This document shows positions 50,488 to 57,914 of a stretch of 64,000 nt of DNA, piece after piece. The position numbers and the translations under genes were made by a program. Under the pieces are notes generated by a model. It had not been told where the DNA came from. It made no database searches and worked only from the letters and a program-made list of their open reading frames with translations. Numbering within the stretch: the first letter of the stretch is position 1; every line of letters starts with the position of its first letter. The stretch comes from an uncultured Acetatifactor sp. (GTDB lineage: Bacteria > Bacillota > Clostridia > Lachnospirales > Lachnospiraceae): NCBI GenBank assembly GCA_947589075.1, contig CANQBS010000005.1:1-64000 (forward strand), read 5' to 3'.

Positions 50488-50515
50488 TGACCAATTTCTT
50501 TTTTGGGATATACTA
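50488..50515 (+). promoter_or_regulatory. Promoter of the PAP2 gene
   Basis: TTGACC (50488-50493), a 16-nt spacer and TATACT (50510-50515) are followed by an ACAGCT-GGGG-AGCTGT hairpin near 50541-50556 in the leader. Confidence 0.55.
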
Positions 50516-50586
50516 GGTATTGTCAAAGTTCTGACTTCACTACAGCTGGGGAGCTGTGATGATTGATCGTAAGGGAGCGCACTACA

Positions 50587-51279
50587 ATGAAAAAAGCAGG
50601 TATGTTTTATCAGAAGTATAAGCACGGATTATTTGCGCTTTGCTATCTGGTGTTTTATTTGGTCTGGTTCTTTTATCTGGAACGCACGGTCACAAGACAT
50701 TTTCACGTCATCCACATGGCGGCGGACGATTATATCCCCTTCTGCGAGGTGTTCGTGATCCCTTATTTTCTATGGTTCGGTTATGTGGCGCTGGTGGTCC
50801 TGTATCTGATCTTCCACAACAAACAGGATTATTTCAAGGCATGCGCCTTCCTGTTCACGGGAATGACCATCTTTTTAATCATCTCCACCCTCTGGCCCAA
50901 CGGACAGTATTTAAGACCCTTTGTCATGCCCCGGGACAACATTTTCACCAGGATGATCGCCGGTCTTTATTTCGCGGACACCCCTACCAACCTGTGGCCG
51001 AGCATCCACGTCTATAATTCGCTGGGCGCGCATTTCGCCATCATGCATAACAAAGAACTGGCCGGCAAAAAAGGATTGAAAAATGCATCCCTGGTTCTGT
51101 GCATTTCCATCATCCTGTCCACAATGCTGATCAAGCAGCATTCCGTTTTCGATGTCCTGACCGCTTTTCTCATGGCGGCGGTCATGTACCAGCTTGTCTA
51201 CAACAGGGAAACGGTATCCGCTTATCTGCAGTCCATGCGCGCCAGACCCGGCGCTTCCCGCCGTCTTGAGAACATCTGA
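50587..51279 (+). CDS. PAP2-family membrane phosphatase
   Basis: A 230-residue membrane protein with about six hydrophobic segments. Two of the three PAP2 motifs are clear: the PSIH motif in LWPSIHVYNSLG and the C3 region in MLIKQHSVFDVLTAF (His and Asp). The first motif (K-x6-RP) appears reduced to YLRPFVMPRDN. Such enzymes dephosphorylate lipids such as phosphatidate or undecaprenyl pyrophosphate. ATG 50587 follows GGGAGC; an ATG eight codons earlier is less likely. A terminator follows at 51303. Confidence 0.85.
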   Translation: MKKAGMFYQKYKHGLFALCYLVFYLVWFFYLERTVTRHFHVIHMAADDYIPFCEVFVIPYFLWFGYVALVVLYLIFHNKQDYFKACAFLFTGMTIFLIISTLWPNGQYLRPFVMPRDNIFTRMIAGLYFADTPTNLWPSIHVYNSLGAHFAIMHNKELAGKKGLKNASLVLCISIILSTMLIKQHSVFDVLTAFLMAAVMYQLVYNRETVSAYLQSMRARPGASRRLENI

Positions 51280-51302
51280 ATCGGGAAAAGAAACAGAAGA
51301 AT

Positions 51303-51341
51303 AAGAGCTGCTTTGCCGGATCGGCGGGCAGTTCTTTTTTT
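51303..51341 (+). terminator. Terminator after the PAP2 gene
   Basis: AAGAGCTGC pairs with GCAGTTCTT, with an inner GCCG/CGGC pair, and is followed by seven T. It isolates the PAP2 gene from the two-component operon. Confidence 0.85.
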
Positions 51342-51472
51342 GATCAATTTTTGACCCGTTCTCTTTCATAACTTTTTCCATTGTATAATGTTGGAAATTA
51401 TGAGATAATAAAAGAGGATCGATTTTTGTTAGATCGGTTTTCACAGTTTTGGCAAAAAAGAGGGGAAAGCAA

Positions 51473-52147
51473 ATGTTTCATATCTTAGTGGCGGATGACG
51501 ACAAGAATATTCGTCTTCTTTTAAAAAAAGTACTGGAACGGGAAAACTATCTGGTCTCCACGGCAGTCAACGGGGAACAGGCTCTTGAGATTCTGGACCG
51601 TGAGCACATCGACCTGGCTGTGCTGGATATTATGATGCCCAGGATGGACGGTTACGAGTTCACACGGCTTCTCAGGGAAAATCGCAACGACCTTCCCATT
51701 TTAATGGTTTCCGCCCGCCAGCAGCCTGCGGATAAGAAGCAGGGCTTCCTGGCAGGAACGGACGATTATATGACAAAGCCCATCGACCCTGAGGAACTGC
51801 TGCTGCGGGTCAAGGCCCTGCTCAGGCGCGCCAAGATCGCCAGCGAAAGACAGATCGTGATCGGGGAAGTGACCCTGGACTACGACTCCTTCACCGTCTC
51901 CAGAGCAGGCGAGGTACAGGAGCTGCCCCAGAAGGAATTCCTGCTGCTCTATAAGCTTCTGTCCTATCCGGGCAGAATCTTCACCAGGATCCAGCTCATG
52001 GACGAGATCTGGGGCGCCGACAGCGAAACCGGCTGGGAAACCCTGACCGTTCATGTGGGGCGGCTGCGCAAACGGTTTGAAGGCTGGGAGGAATTTTCCA
52101 TCGAAAGTGTGCGGGGACTGGGATATAAGGCGGTGAAAAAAATATGA
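51473..52147 (+). CDS. OmpR/PhoB-type response regulator
   Basis: A 224-residue DNA-binding response regulator. The receiver has LVADDDKNI, the phosphoacceptor Asp52 in LAVLDIMMPRMDG, and the switch Lys in DYMTKPIDPEEL. The C-terminal winged helix contains LPQKEFLLLYKLLSYPGRIF and ETLTVHVGRLRKRFEG. ATG 51473 after AGGGGAAAG is preferred to the ATG eight codons earlier. The sensor gene starts 4 nt before its stop (ATGA), so the pair is co-translated. Confidence 0.95.
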   Translation: MFHILVADDDKNIRLLLKKVLERENYLVSTAVNGEQALEILDREHIDLAVLDIMMPRMDGYEFTRLLRENRNDLPILMVSARQQPADKKQGFLAGTDDYMTKPIDPEELLLRVKALLRRAKIASERQIVIGEVTLDYDSFTVSRAGEVQELPQKEFLLLYKLLSYPGRIFTRIQLMDEIWGADSETGWETLTVHVGRLRKRFEGWEEFSIESVRGLGYKAVKKI

Positions 52148-53232
52148 AAAAAACATCTGATAAGGAATTTAAGAATGCGCGTCTGTCCCTTACCCTGCTG
52201 TTTTCCTGCATTGTATTCCTGATCCTTCTGGTATCCCTGGGAGTGGCGGTCCTTATTTTATATCTTCTCACCACCTACGCCCATATTCCGGCAAGCGAAG
52301 ACGGCATTCTGCACCCCATGCCCTTTCTGCTGTTGGTGTCTGCCGTCAGCCTGATCGTGGGCATCTTCGTAACCTTTATTTCCAGCACTCTGCCCTTAAA
52401 GCCCATCAACCGCATCATCAATCAGATGAATCGGCTGGCAGGCGGGGATTTTACGGTGCGGCTTTCTTTCGGAAGGCTTGCCCGTTCCTACCCCGCCCTG
52501 GCGGAGACCATCAACAGCTTTAACCTCATGGCCAAGCAGCTGGAAGGGACTGAAATGCTGCGGTCCGACTTTATCAACGACTTTTCCCACGAGTTCAAGA
52601 CGCCCATTGTTTCCATAGCCGGTTTTGCAAAGCTTTTAAAAGAGGGAAATCTCACAGAAGAAGAGCGTAAAGAATATATCAGCATTATTGAAGAAGAATC
52701 CCTGCGGCTGGCCTCCATGGCTACAAACGTTCTGGAACTGACCCGGGTGGAAAGCCAGTCCATTCTGACGGACGTATCCTCTTATAATCTCTCCGAACAG
52801 ATCCGGGGCTGCGTGCTTCTGCTGGAGCGGAAATGGGAGAGCAAAGAACTGGAGATGGATCTGGACTTTGATGAACACAACATCCTTGCCAGCGAAGAAC
52901 TAATGAAGCAGGTATGGATCAATCTTCTGGACAACGCGATCAAATTCTGTCCCGAAAAGGGCCGCGTCGGGGTGAAGATCCGAAGGGAAGGAGACGGCCT
53001 GACCGTGGCAGTTTCCAATACCGGAAGCAATATCTCGCCGGAGGATCAAAAAAAGATTTTTAATAAATTCTATCAGGCAGATAAATCCCATGCCACCTCC
53101 GGAAACGGCATCGGACTGGCTATCGTCAAACGGGTGGTCAGCCTTCACCAGGGAAATGTGACGGTTCAAAGCGAACCGGACGGAGTGACCTTTTCCGTAT
53201 GGCTGCCCCGGAAGAATGGTTCTCCGGAATAA
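52144..53232 (+). CDS. Sensor histidine kinase, partner of the OmpR-type regulator
   Basis: A 362-residue membrane kinase. Two membrane helices (about 13-38 and 60-82) flank only about 20 outer residues, too few for a large ligand domain, so it probably senses the envelope or a membrane partner. A HAMP domain follows (about 84-137), then HisKA with His149 in NDFSHEFKTPIVSIAGF, and an HATPase with the N box and the G2 box GNGIGLAIVKR. It overlaps the regulator gene by 4 nt. The CmpB-type gene 81 nt downstream has a putative binding motif and may be its target. Confidence 0.94.
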   Translation: MKKTSDKEFKNARLSLTLLFSCIVFLILLVSLGVAVLILYLLTTYAHIPASEDGILHPMPFLLLVSAVSLIVGIFVTFISSTLPLKPINRIINQMNRLAGGDFTVRLSFGRLARSYPALAETINSFNLMAKQLEGTEMLRSDFINDFSHEFKTPIVSIAGFAKLLKEGNLTEEERKEYISIIEEESLRLASMATNVLELTRVESQSILTDVSSYNLSEQIRGCVLLLERKWESKELEMDLDFDEHNILASEELMKQVWINLLDNAIKFCPEKGRVGVKIRREGDGLTVAVSNTGSNISPEDQKKIFNKFYQADKSHATSGNGIGLAIVKRVVSLHQGNVTVQSEPDGVTFSVWLPRKNGSPE

Positions 53233-53249
53233 TTTTTCCAAAAAGTTTT

Positions 53250-53266
53250 GTTTCAGTTTAGATTTC
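53250..53266 (+). promoter_or_regulatory. 17-nt motif shared with the PlsY gene
   Basis: Exact copy of the motif at 10654-10670, ending 47 nt before the CmpB-type start codon. It lies directly after an OmpR-type two-component operon. Confidence 0.45.
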
Positions 53267-53313
53267 AGGAATAAACTGGTAGCAGAAGGAAAAAGAAAAG
53301 GGGGATTTGTGGG

Positions 53314-53940
53314 ATGGCAAAAAATAAATATGCTTTTTCAATGGTGATAACACTTATCTCTTTTTTAGGATTCTGTGTGGAAGACCTCTGGCTGTCTGTA
53401 ACAAAGGGGTACATGGATAACCGCAATATGATATTCCCCTTCCTGTTGGGATATGGGCTTGCAATGGGTGCTATTTATCTGCTCTTTGGGACCCCTGACA
53501 AAATGACCTTTTTGGGACGCGAGCTTCCTGTCGCAAACGTTAAGATCAGATCCCTGCTTTATTTTCTGGCGGTATTCCTGTGTGTCAGCGCCGGAGAGAT
53601 CCTGGTTGGAAAAACAGTGGAACTGACCTGTCATTTTTGCTGGTGGGACTATTCCTGGATCCCGCTGCACATTACACGCTACACCTCTGTGCCCACAAGC
53701 CTTGGATTTGCGGCGCTGATCTACCTGTTCATGGATAAATTGTTTGTCCCGATCTATCGGTATTTCCTTTCCTGGGATCAAAAGTTTTTAAAAATCGCCG
53801 CCACCGTCCTGATGACAGTGATGGCAGGGGATTTCCTGCGCAGCGGCGTCCTGATGCTGGTCCATCAGACCACTCAGAAGCGCTGGGTCATCAATACGGC
53901 AGGGCATGCTCTTTATCAGCTGGTTCATTCCATCCTCTGA
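53314..53940 (+). CDS. CmpB-type putative ABC transporter membrane protein (PF06541-like)
   Basis: A 208-residue membrane protein with five or six hydrophobic segments. It matches the Clostridia-typical CmpB family: FLGFCVEDLWLSVTKGYMDN, FPFLLGYGL, and FCWWDYSWIPLHITRYTSVP. The conserved Cys, Trp and Tyr residues on the outer side suggest a folded extracytoplasmic loop. The family is called a putative ABC-transporter permease, but there is no ATPase gene beside it. AAAAGGGGG precedes the ATG. It follows the two-component pair. Confidence 0.8.
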   Translation: MAKNKYAFSMVITLISFLGFCVEDLWLSVTKGYMDNRNMIFPFLLGYGLAMGAIYLLFGTPDKMTFLGRELPVANVKIRSLLYFLAVFLCVSAGEILVGKTVELTCHFCWWDYSWIPLHITRYTSVPTSLGFAALIYLFMDKLFVPIYRYFLSWDQKFLKIAATVLMTVMAGDFLRSGVLMLVHQTTQKRWVINTAGHALYQLVHSIL

Positions 53941-53951
53941 TTTCTTTTATA

Positions 53952-54980
53952 TCAGTTAAATTTAAAGATCTTCTGGCAGATCCGGTAGCCCTCCACCGTG
54001 ATCTTCCTGCCGCTTCTGCCGGGGAGATTCATGAAATTTCCCATGATCCCATCCCGCAGATGCCTGTACAGTCTCCTGTCCTTTCCCTTTAAATATGCCC
54101 AAAGCTCTTTCTTGGCCTCCAGATGCTCCGGCGTGTTGGAACGCACCAGCAATGCGGAGGATACCGTCATGATGATCTCCAGGTAATTATACATATACTG
54201 ATAAAGTCTCTTATTCTTTGCGATTTCCGCCTTATGCTCCACAAAATAATCGATCATCAGCTTGTTGACCCTGATCTGCTGGTCAATTCTGGATATCATA
54301 ACGCTTTCATTCACGGACTGGTCGTCCCTGCCGATATAATAGCGATAAAAGTTGATATCCAGGTAATAGATATTTTTTACAAAAGGCAGGGGCTCAAATA
54401 CATAGAGATTGTCCACATAAAAAGTATGCTCCGGAAGTTTCAGCCCGCATTCCCGCAGGAGCTTCGTCCTAAAGATCACGGAATGCATAAGGATATAATG
54501 CCCCTTCAGGAAATGATGGCAGTCCTCCCAGGTGAACATTTCATCCACAGGCAGAATATGCCGATAACGCATGACCTTCTTTCGCTTTTCCCCTTCTTTT
54601 TCATACACAAAATTGCTCACCAGCATATCCAGGACACGGCTGCCGCCGGCCAGTTCCCGAAGCTTCTCCAGGATCAGCCTGTAAGCGTCCTCCTTCACCC
54701 AGTCATCGCTGTCCACCACCTTAAAGAACAGGCCGCTGGCGCAGGCGATCCCTGTGTTTACCGCGGAACCATGGCCTCCGTTTTCCTTGTGGATCGCCTT
54801 TACAATGGTTGGAAACTGGGCTTCATATTCATCCGCGATCTCCGCCGTCCTGTCCTTGGTGGAACCGTCGTCCACGATCAGAATTTCCACGTCTTCTCCC
54901 CCAACCAGCAGAGAATCGATGCATTTGTGCATGTAAGCCTCAGAATTATAGCAGGGTACTGCGATCGACAACAGCTTCAT
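53952..54980 (-). CDS. Family 2 glycosyltransferase
   Basis: A 342-residue GT-A glycosyltransferase. It has IAVPCYNSEAYMHKCIDSLL, LIVDDGSTKDRT, NGGHGSAVNTG and VVDSDDWVKEDAYR, with the Asp residues for metal and nucleotide-sugar binding. The C-terminal 100 residues are helical and basic, with no membrane helix. Unlike the glycosyltransferase at 7.3 kb it lacks a winged helix. The ATG overlaps the mutY stop by 4 nt (ATGA). Sugar and acceptor are unknown. Confidence 0.9.
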   Translation of the reverse strand: MKLLSIAVPCYNSEAYMHKCIDSLLVGGEDVEILIVDDGSTKDRTAEIADEYEAQFPTIVKAIHKENGGHGSAVNTGIACASGLFFKVVDSDDWVKEDAYRLILEKLRELAGGSRVLDMLVSNFVYEKEGEKRKKVMRYRHILPVDEMFTWEDCHHFLKGHYILMHSVIFRTKLLRECGLKLPEHTFYVDNLYVFEPLPFVKNIYYLDINFYRYYIGRDDQSVNESVMISRIDQQIRVNKLMIDYFVEHKAEIAKNKRLYQYMYNYLEIIMTVSSALLVRSNTPEHLEAKKELWAYLKGKDRRLYRHLRDGIMGNFMNLPGRSGRKITVEGYRICQKIFKFN

Positions 54981-56173
54981 TTTAAAGAACTCCCTTTCTT
55001 AAAATCATTTTCCGGCGCTTCATGGTCCAGATACTTCGTATAGGCAGAAAATGCGGAAGGGATCGGATACCGCTCCCTCCTCTCCTGAGGTTCCACAAAC
55101 ACCCATTTCCCGGTGATCTCAGAAGGTTCCCTGGGCGCCAGCTCATCCACACGGACCAGAAAACCCCGCATATGCCATTCCTTATGGGTAAAAATATGCT
55201 TCGCTTCCTCCAGTGCCTGAATCCGCAGGGTACGGATGCCGTTTTCCTTAAGATAGGCGACGACCTCTTCCTCACTGCAGAATCCTTCCAGGGAAGGGAA
55301 CTCGTACATTCCCGCCAGCAGCCCTCTTCCGGGCCGTTTGCAGAGGGCGGCGCGGTTTTCATCACGGATGATCAGCACCGTTTTCTCCTCCAGGGTTCTT
55401 TCCCGCTTCGGCGCCCTTTTGGGATATTCCAGCTCGCATCCCTGAATATGCGCTTTGCACAGCCCGGATAAAGGACATTCCCCACAGTGAGGGGCGCCAT
55501 TTGGCAGACAGACACAGGCCCCCAGCTCCATCATGGCCTGGTTGAAATCCCCGGGCCGATCCGAAGGCATCACGCGGGTTAATTCCTCTTCCACAGAAGC
55601 CTTTACCTTAGTATCGTCAATCAGCCGCCCATCCATACACAGTCTTGCGGTCACACGAAGAACATTGCCGTCCACCGCCGCCCTTTTTTCTCCAAAAGCG
55701 ATGGAAGCTATGGCGGCGGCAGTATAGCTTCCGATTCCCGTCAGGTCTTTAAGCTGCTCATAACTGCCGGGCATGTTTCCGCCGTATTTTTCCATGATCT
55801 GGACTGCCGCCTTCTGCAGATTCCGCACCCTGTTATAATATCCAAGGCCCTCCCAAAGCTTTAAAAGCTCCTCCTCCGGCGCCGCGGCAAGATGCCTGAT
55901 ATCCGGAAGTCTCTCCATGAACCGCTCATAGTATGGTTTCACGGCCTCTACCCTGGTCTGCTGGAGCATGATCTCCGATACCCACACGCCATAGGGCGCA
56001 GGATTCTCTCTCCAGGGCAGAATGCGCCTGTTCCTATCATACCATTTTAACAGGGGTTTGGAAATGCCTTCCGGAACCTCAAACCTTAAGTTTGTCTTAA
56101 GCGGAAATAAATTTTTTCCGAATGAATCCTGCTCCACTGCGGCGCCTCCCGATGAATCTGATCCGAACCCCAT
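54977..56173 (-). CDS. mutY: A/G-specific adenine glycosylase
   Basis: A 398-residue DNA repair enzyme that removes adenine opposite 8-oxoguanine. The HhH-GPD core has SEIMLQQTRVEAVKPYYERF, the helix-hairpin-helix LTGIGSYTAAAIASIAFG, and the catalytic Asp in PGDFNQAMMELGA. An Fe-S cluster loop is present (CLPNGAPHCGECPLSGLC), with seven instead of six residues between the first two Cys. The C-terminal NUDIX-like domain recognises 8-oxoG. The ATG follows AGGA at a long spacing. It overlaps the glycosyltransferase start, an odd operon partner. Confidence 0.94.
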   Translation of the reverse strand: MGFGSDSSGGAAVEQDSFGKNLFPLKTNLRFEVPEGISKPLLKWYDRNRRILPWRENPAPYGVWVSEIMLQQTRVEAVKPYYERFMERLPDIRHLAAAPEEELLKLWEGLGYYNRVRNLQKAAVQIMEKYGGNMPGSYEQLKDLTGIGSYTAAAIASIAFGEKRAAVDGNVLRVTARLCMDGRLIDDTKVKASVEEELTRVMPSDRPGDFNQAMMELGACVCLPNGAPHCGECPLSGLCKAHIQGCELEYPKRAPKRERTLEEKTVLIIRDENRAALCKRPGRGLLAGMYEFPSLEGFCSEEEVVAYLKENGIRTLRIQALEEAKHIFTHKEWHMRGFLVRVDELAPREPSEITGKWVFVEPQERRERYPIPSAFSAYTKYLDHEAPENDFKKGSSLK

Positions 56174-56215
56174 TTCGTCAAAAATCCTGCTTTGCCTGAA
56201 TCCAGAAACCTTTTT

Positions 56216-56824
56216 TTACCGCAGTCTGTTGCATTCATACCGCTCCAGCGTCAGCAGACAGCGGCGCAGGGACTCATATCTTTCCTCCAGATCTCCTTCG
56301 CTCACCTCAATATCACAGGCCACCGCCATGGTAGTGAGCATCTCATGGGTTACTCTGTGATGCAGTGCGGTCAGGATCTTAAGCCGCTGTTCGTAAGTGT
56401 CCGCATCCAGAAATTCCAAAAGCATCGGATCCAGCTCCTGTTCCTCTTCCTGAAACCCAACTGCTTCTTCTATTTTTTCTGCTTCTTTTGCTTCTTGTAT
56501 TTTTTCCGGTTTTTGGGGGACTTCCACTTTTCCGGTTCCTGTCGTTTCCCCGGCTTTTACAGGCGCAGCTTCGCTCCGGTTTTCTGCTGCCAGCCCTTTT
56601 TGAAGCGCGAAACGAAATTCCTGACCCGCCTCCGGATATCTTACGGGATCCAGTCTTTCCGCAAACAGGCTTAAAGGTCTGGCATAAACCTTATAATCCC
56701 CATACAGCGCCTGATAAATAACCAGTGTCTCTCCCGTCTCCGAATGTTCTGCCAGGGTGATAATCTGATATAAATTTCCTTTAAAATGTCGGTAAATCTC
56801 CTGTGGATGCGGTACAAAAGCCAT
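56216..56824 (-). CDS. DUF1653-domain protein
   Basis: A 202-residue protein with an N-terminal DUF1653 domain (PHPQEIYRHFKGNLYQIITL, and YKVYARPLSLFAERLD), a compact beta fold of unknown role, often found as a short stand-alone protein. The rest is a Glu/Lys-rich linker (VEVPQKPEKIQEAKEAEKIE) and a C-terminal helical segment. The linker is longer than usual. GAAAGGAG precedes the ATG. It lies 24 nt after holA. Confidence 0.85.
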   Translation of the reverse strand: MAFVPHPQEIYRHFKGNLYQIITLAEHSETGETLVIYQALYGDYKVYARPLSLFAERLDPVRYPEAGQEFRFALQKGLAAENRSEAAPVKAGETTGTGKVEVPQKPEKIQEAKEAEKIEEAVGFQEEEQELDPMLLEFLDADTYEQRLKILTALHHRVTHEMLTTMAVACDIEVSEGDLEERYESLRRCLLTLERYECNRLR

Positions 56825-56848
56825 ATCAATACTCCTTTCTCATCTTTT

Positions 56849-57841
56849 TTAAGAATACGCCTTTCTCTGCAGCATGGACATCATGAGTACCTCTATGCTC
56901 ATCACATCATTCATTTTCCCGTTCTTTACCGCTTCCTCCGCTTCCACGCACCGGGTTAAAGCCTCCCTCAGCTGAAAGGAACGGAATTTGGAAGCCTGTG
57001 TCACGTATTTTCCCACAATATAAGGGGATAAACCCACTCTGGCACCGATCGTCTTATGATCAAAGCCCTTTGTCTTCAGTTCTTTCACCTGAAGCAGCAT
57101 GTTATACTGCCTGGCGAGAAGGGACAATATCCTCATGGGAGGCTCTTTCAGCGTCACAAGATCATTATACAGGGAAAAAGCCCTTTCGCTCTGTCCGGCG
57201 GCAATCGCGTTGATCATATCGAAGATGCGGCCTGCAGCACGGTTAGAACAGACCGCTTCCACATCCTGTGCTTCCACCACGGGCTTATCCAGGCAATAGC
57301 TGATCAGCTTTTCCAGTTCCATATAGATATTGTCCATATCCGTGCCTGTCTTCTCAAGGAAAAGATCCGCCGTGCTCACGGTGATCCGCTTTCCCTCCTT
57401 TTTCAGGATTCCTGCGATCCAGCGTTTCAGGGTATTTTCGTCCTGTATCCCGAAATCCGCGATATATCCCTTAGACTGAACCGTCTTGTAAAGCCGGCTC
57501 CGCTTGTCCACCTCATTTTCATTGAAAATAAAATAGGTGGTTGCGCCGGGGTCCGCCAGATAATCCGCCAGCTTCTCCCCGCCTGCTTTAAAAAGACCGC
57601 TGTTTTCAATAAAGATCACTCTGCGCTCTGCGAAAAAAGGAAGCACTTCGGCCTGATCGATGATTTCTCCCACCGGGATATCCTTTCCCTCATAAAAATG
57701 GGTGTTCATGGTATCTCCTTCACCGCACATGGCTTTCCGCAGTCTGTCCCGATACTGCCTGCGCAGATACCGTTCCTCCCCGCACAGCAGATAAATTTGT
57801 CTGAAATGTCCGGATTTAATATCCTCATTGATACGCTGCAA
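56849..57841 (-). CDS. holA: DNA polymerase III delta subunit
   Basis: A 330-residue clamp-loader subunit that opens the sliding clamp. The N-terminal part has IYLLCGEERYLRRQYRDRL, VIFIENSGLFKAG and YFIFNENEVDKRSRLYKTV, and the C-terminal collar region has EPPMRILSLLARQYNMLLQVKEL and LSPYIVGKYVTQASKFR. There is no ATPase P-loop, as expected for delta. I use a TTG start at 57841 because GAGGA lies 4 nt upstream and no ATG is near. ComEC ends 73 nt upstream; this comEC-holA order is common in Firmicutes. Confidence 0.93.
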   Translation of the reverse strand: MQRINEDIKSGHFRQIYLLCGEERYLRRQYRDRLRKAMCGEGDTMNTHFYEGKDIPVGEIIDQAEVLPFFAERRVIFIENSGLFKAGGEKLADYLADPGATTYFIFNENEVDKRSRLYKTVQSKGYIADFGIQDENTLKRWIAGILKKEGKRITVSTADLFLEKTGTDMDNIYMELEKLISYCLDKPVVEAQDVEAVCSNRAAGRIFDMINAIAAGQSERAFSLYNDLVTLKEPPMRILSLLARQYNMLLQVKELKTKGFDHKTIGARVGLSPYIVGKYVTQASKFRSFQLREALTRCVEAEEAVKNGKMNDVMSIEVLMMSMLQRKAYS

Positions 57842-57914
57842 ATGTCCTCACTTCCCTTCAGACCTCTGTCATCCTTTCTATTTTACCCGATTTAAAGAAC
57901 AATGTCCATATTTT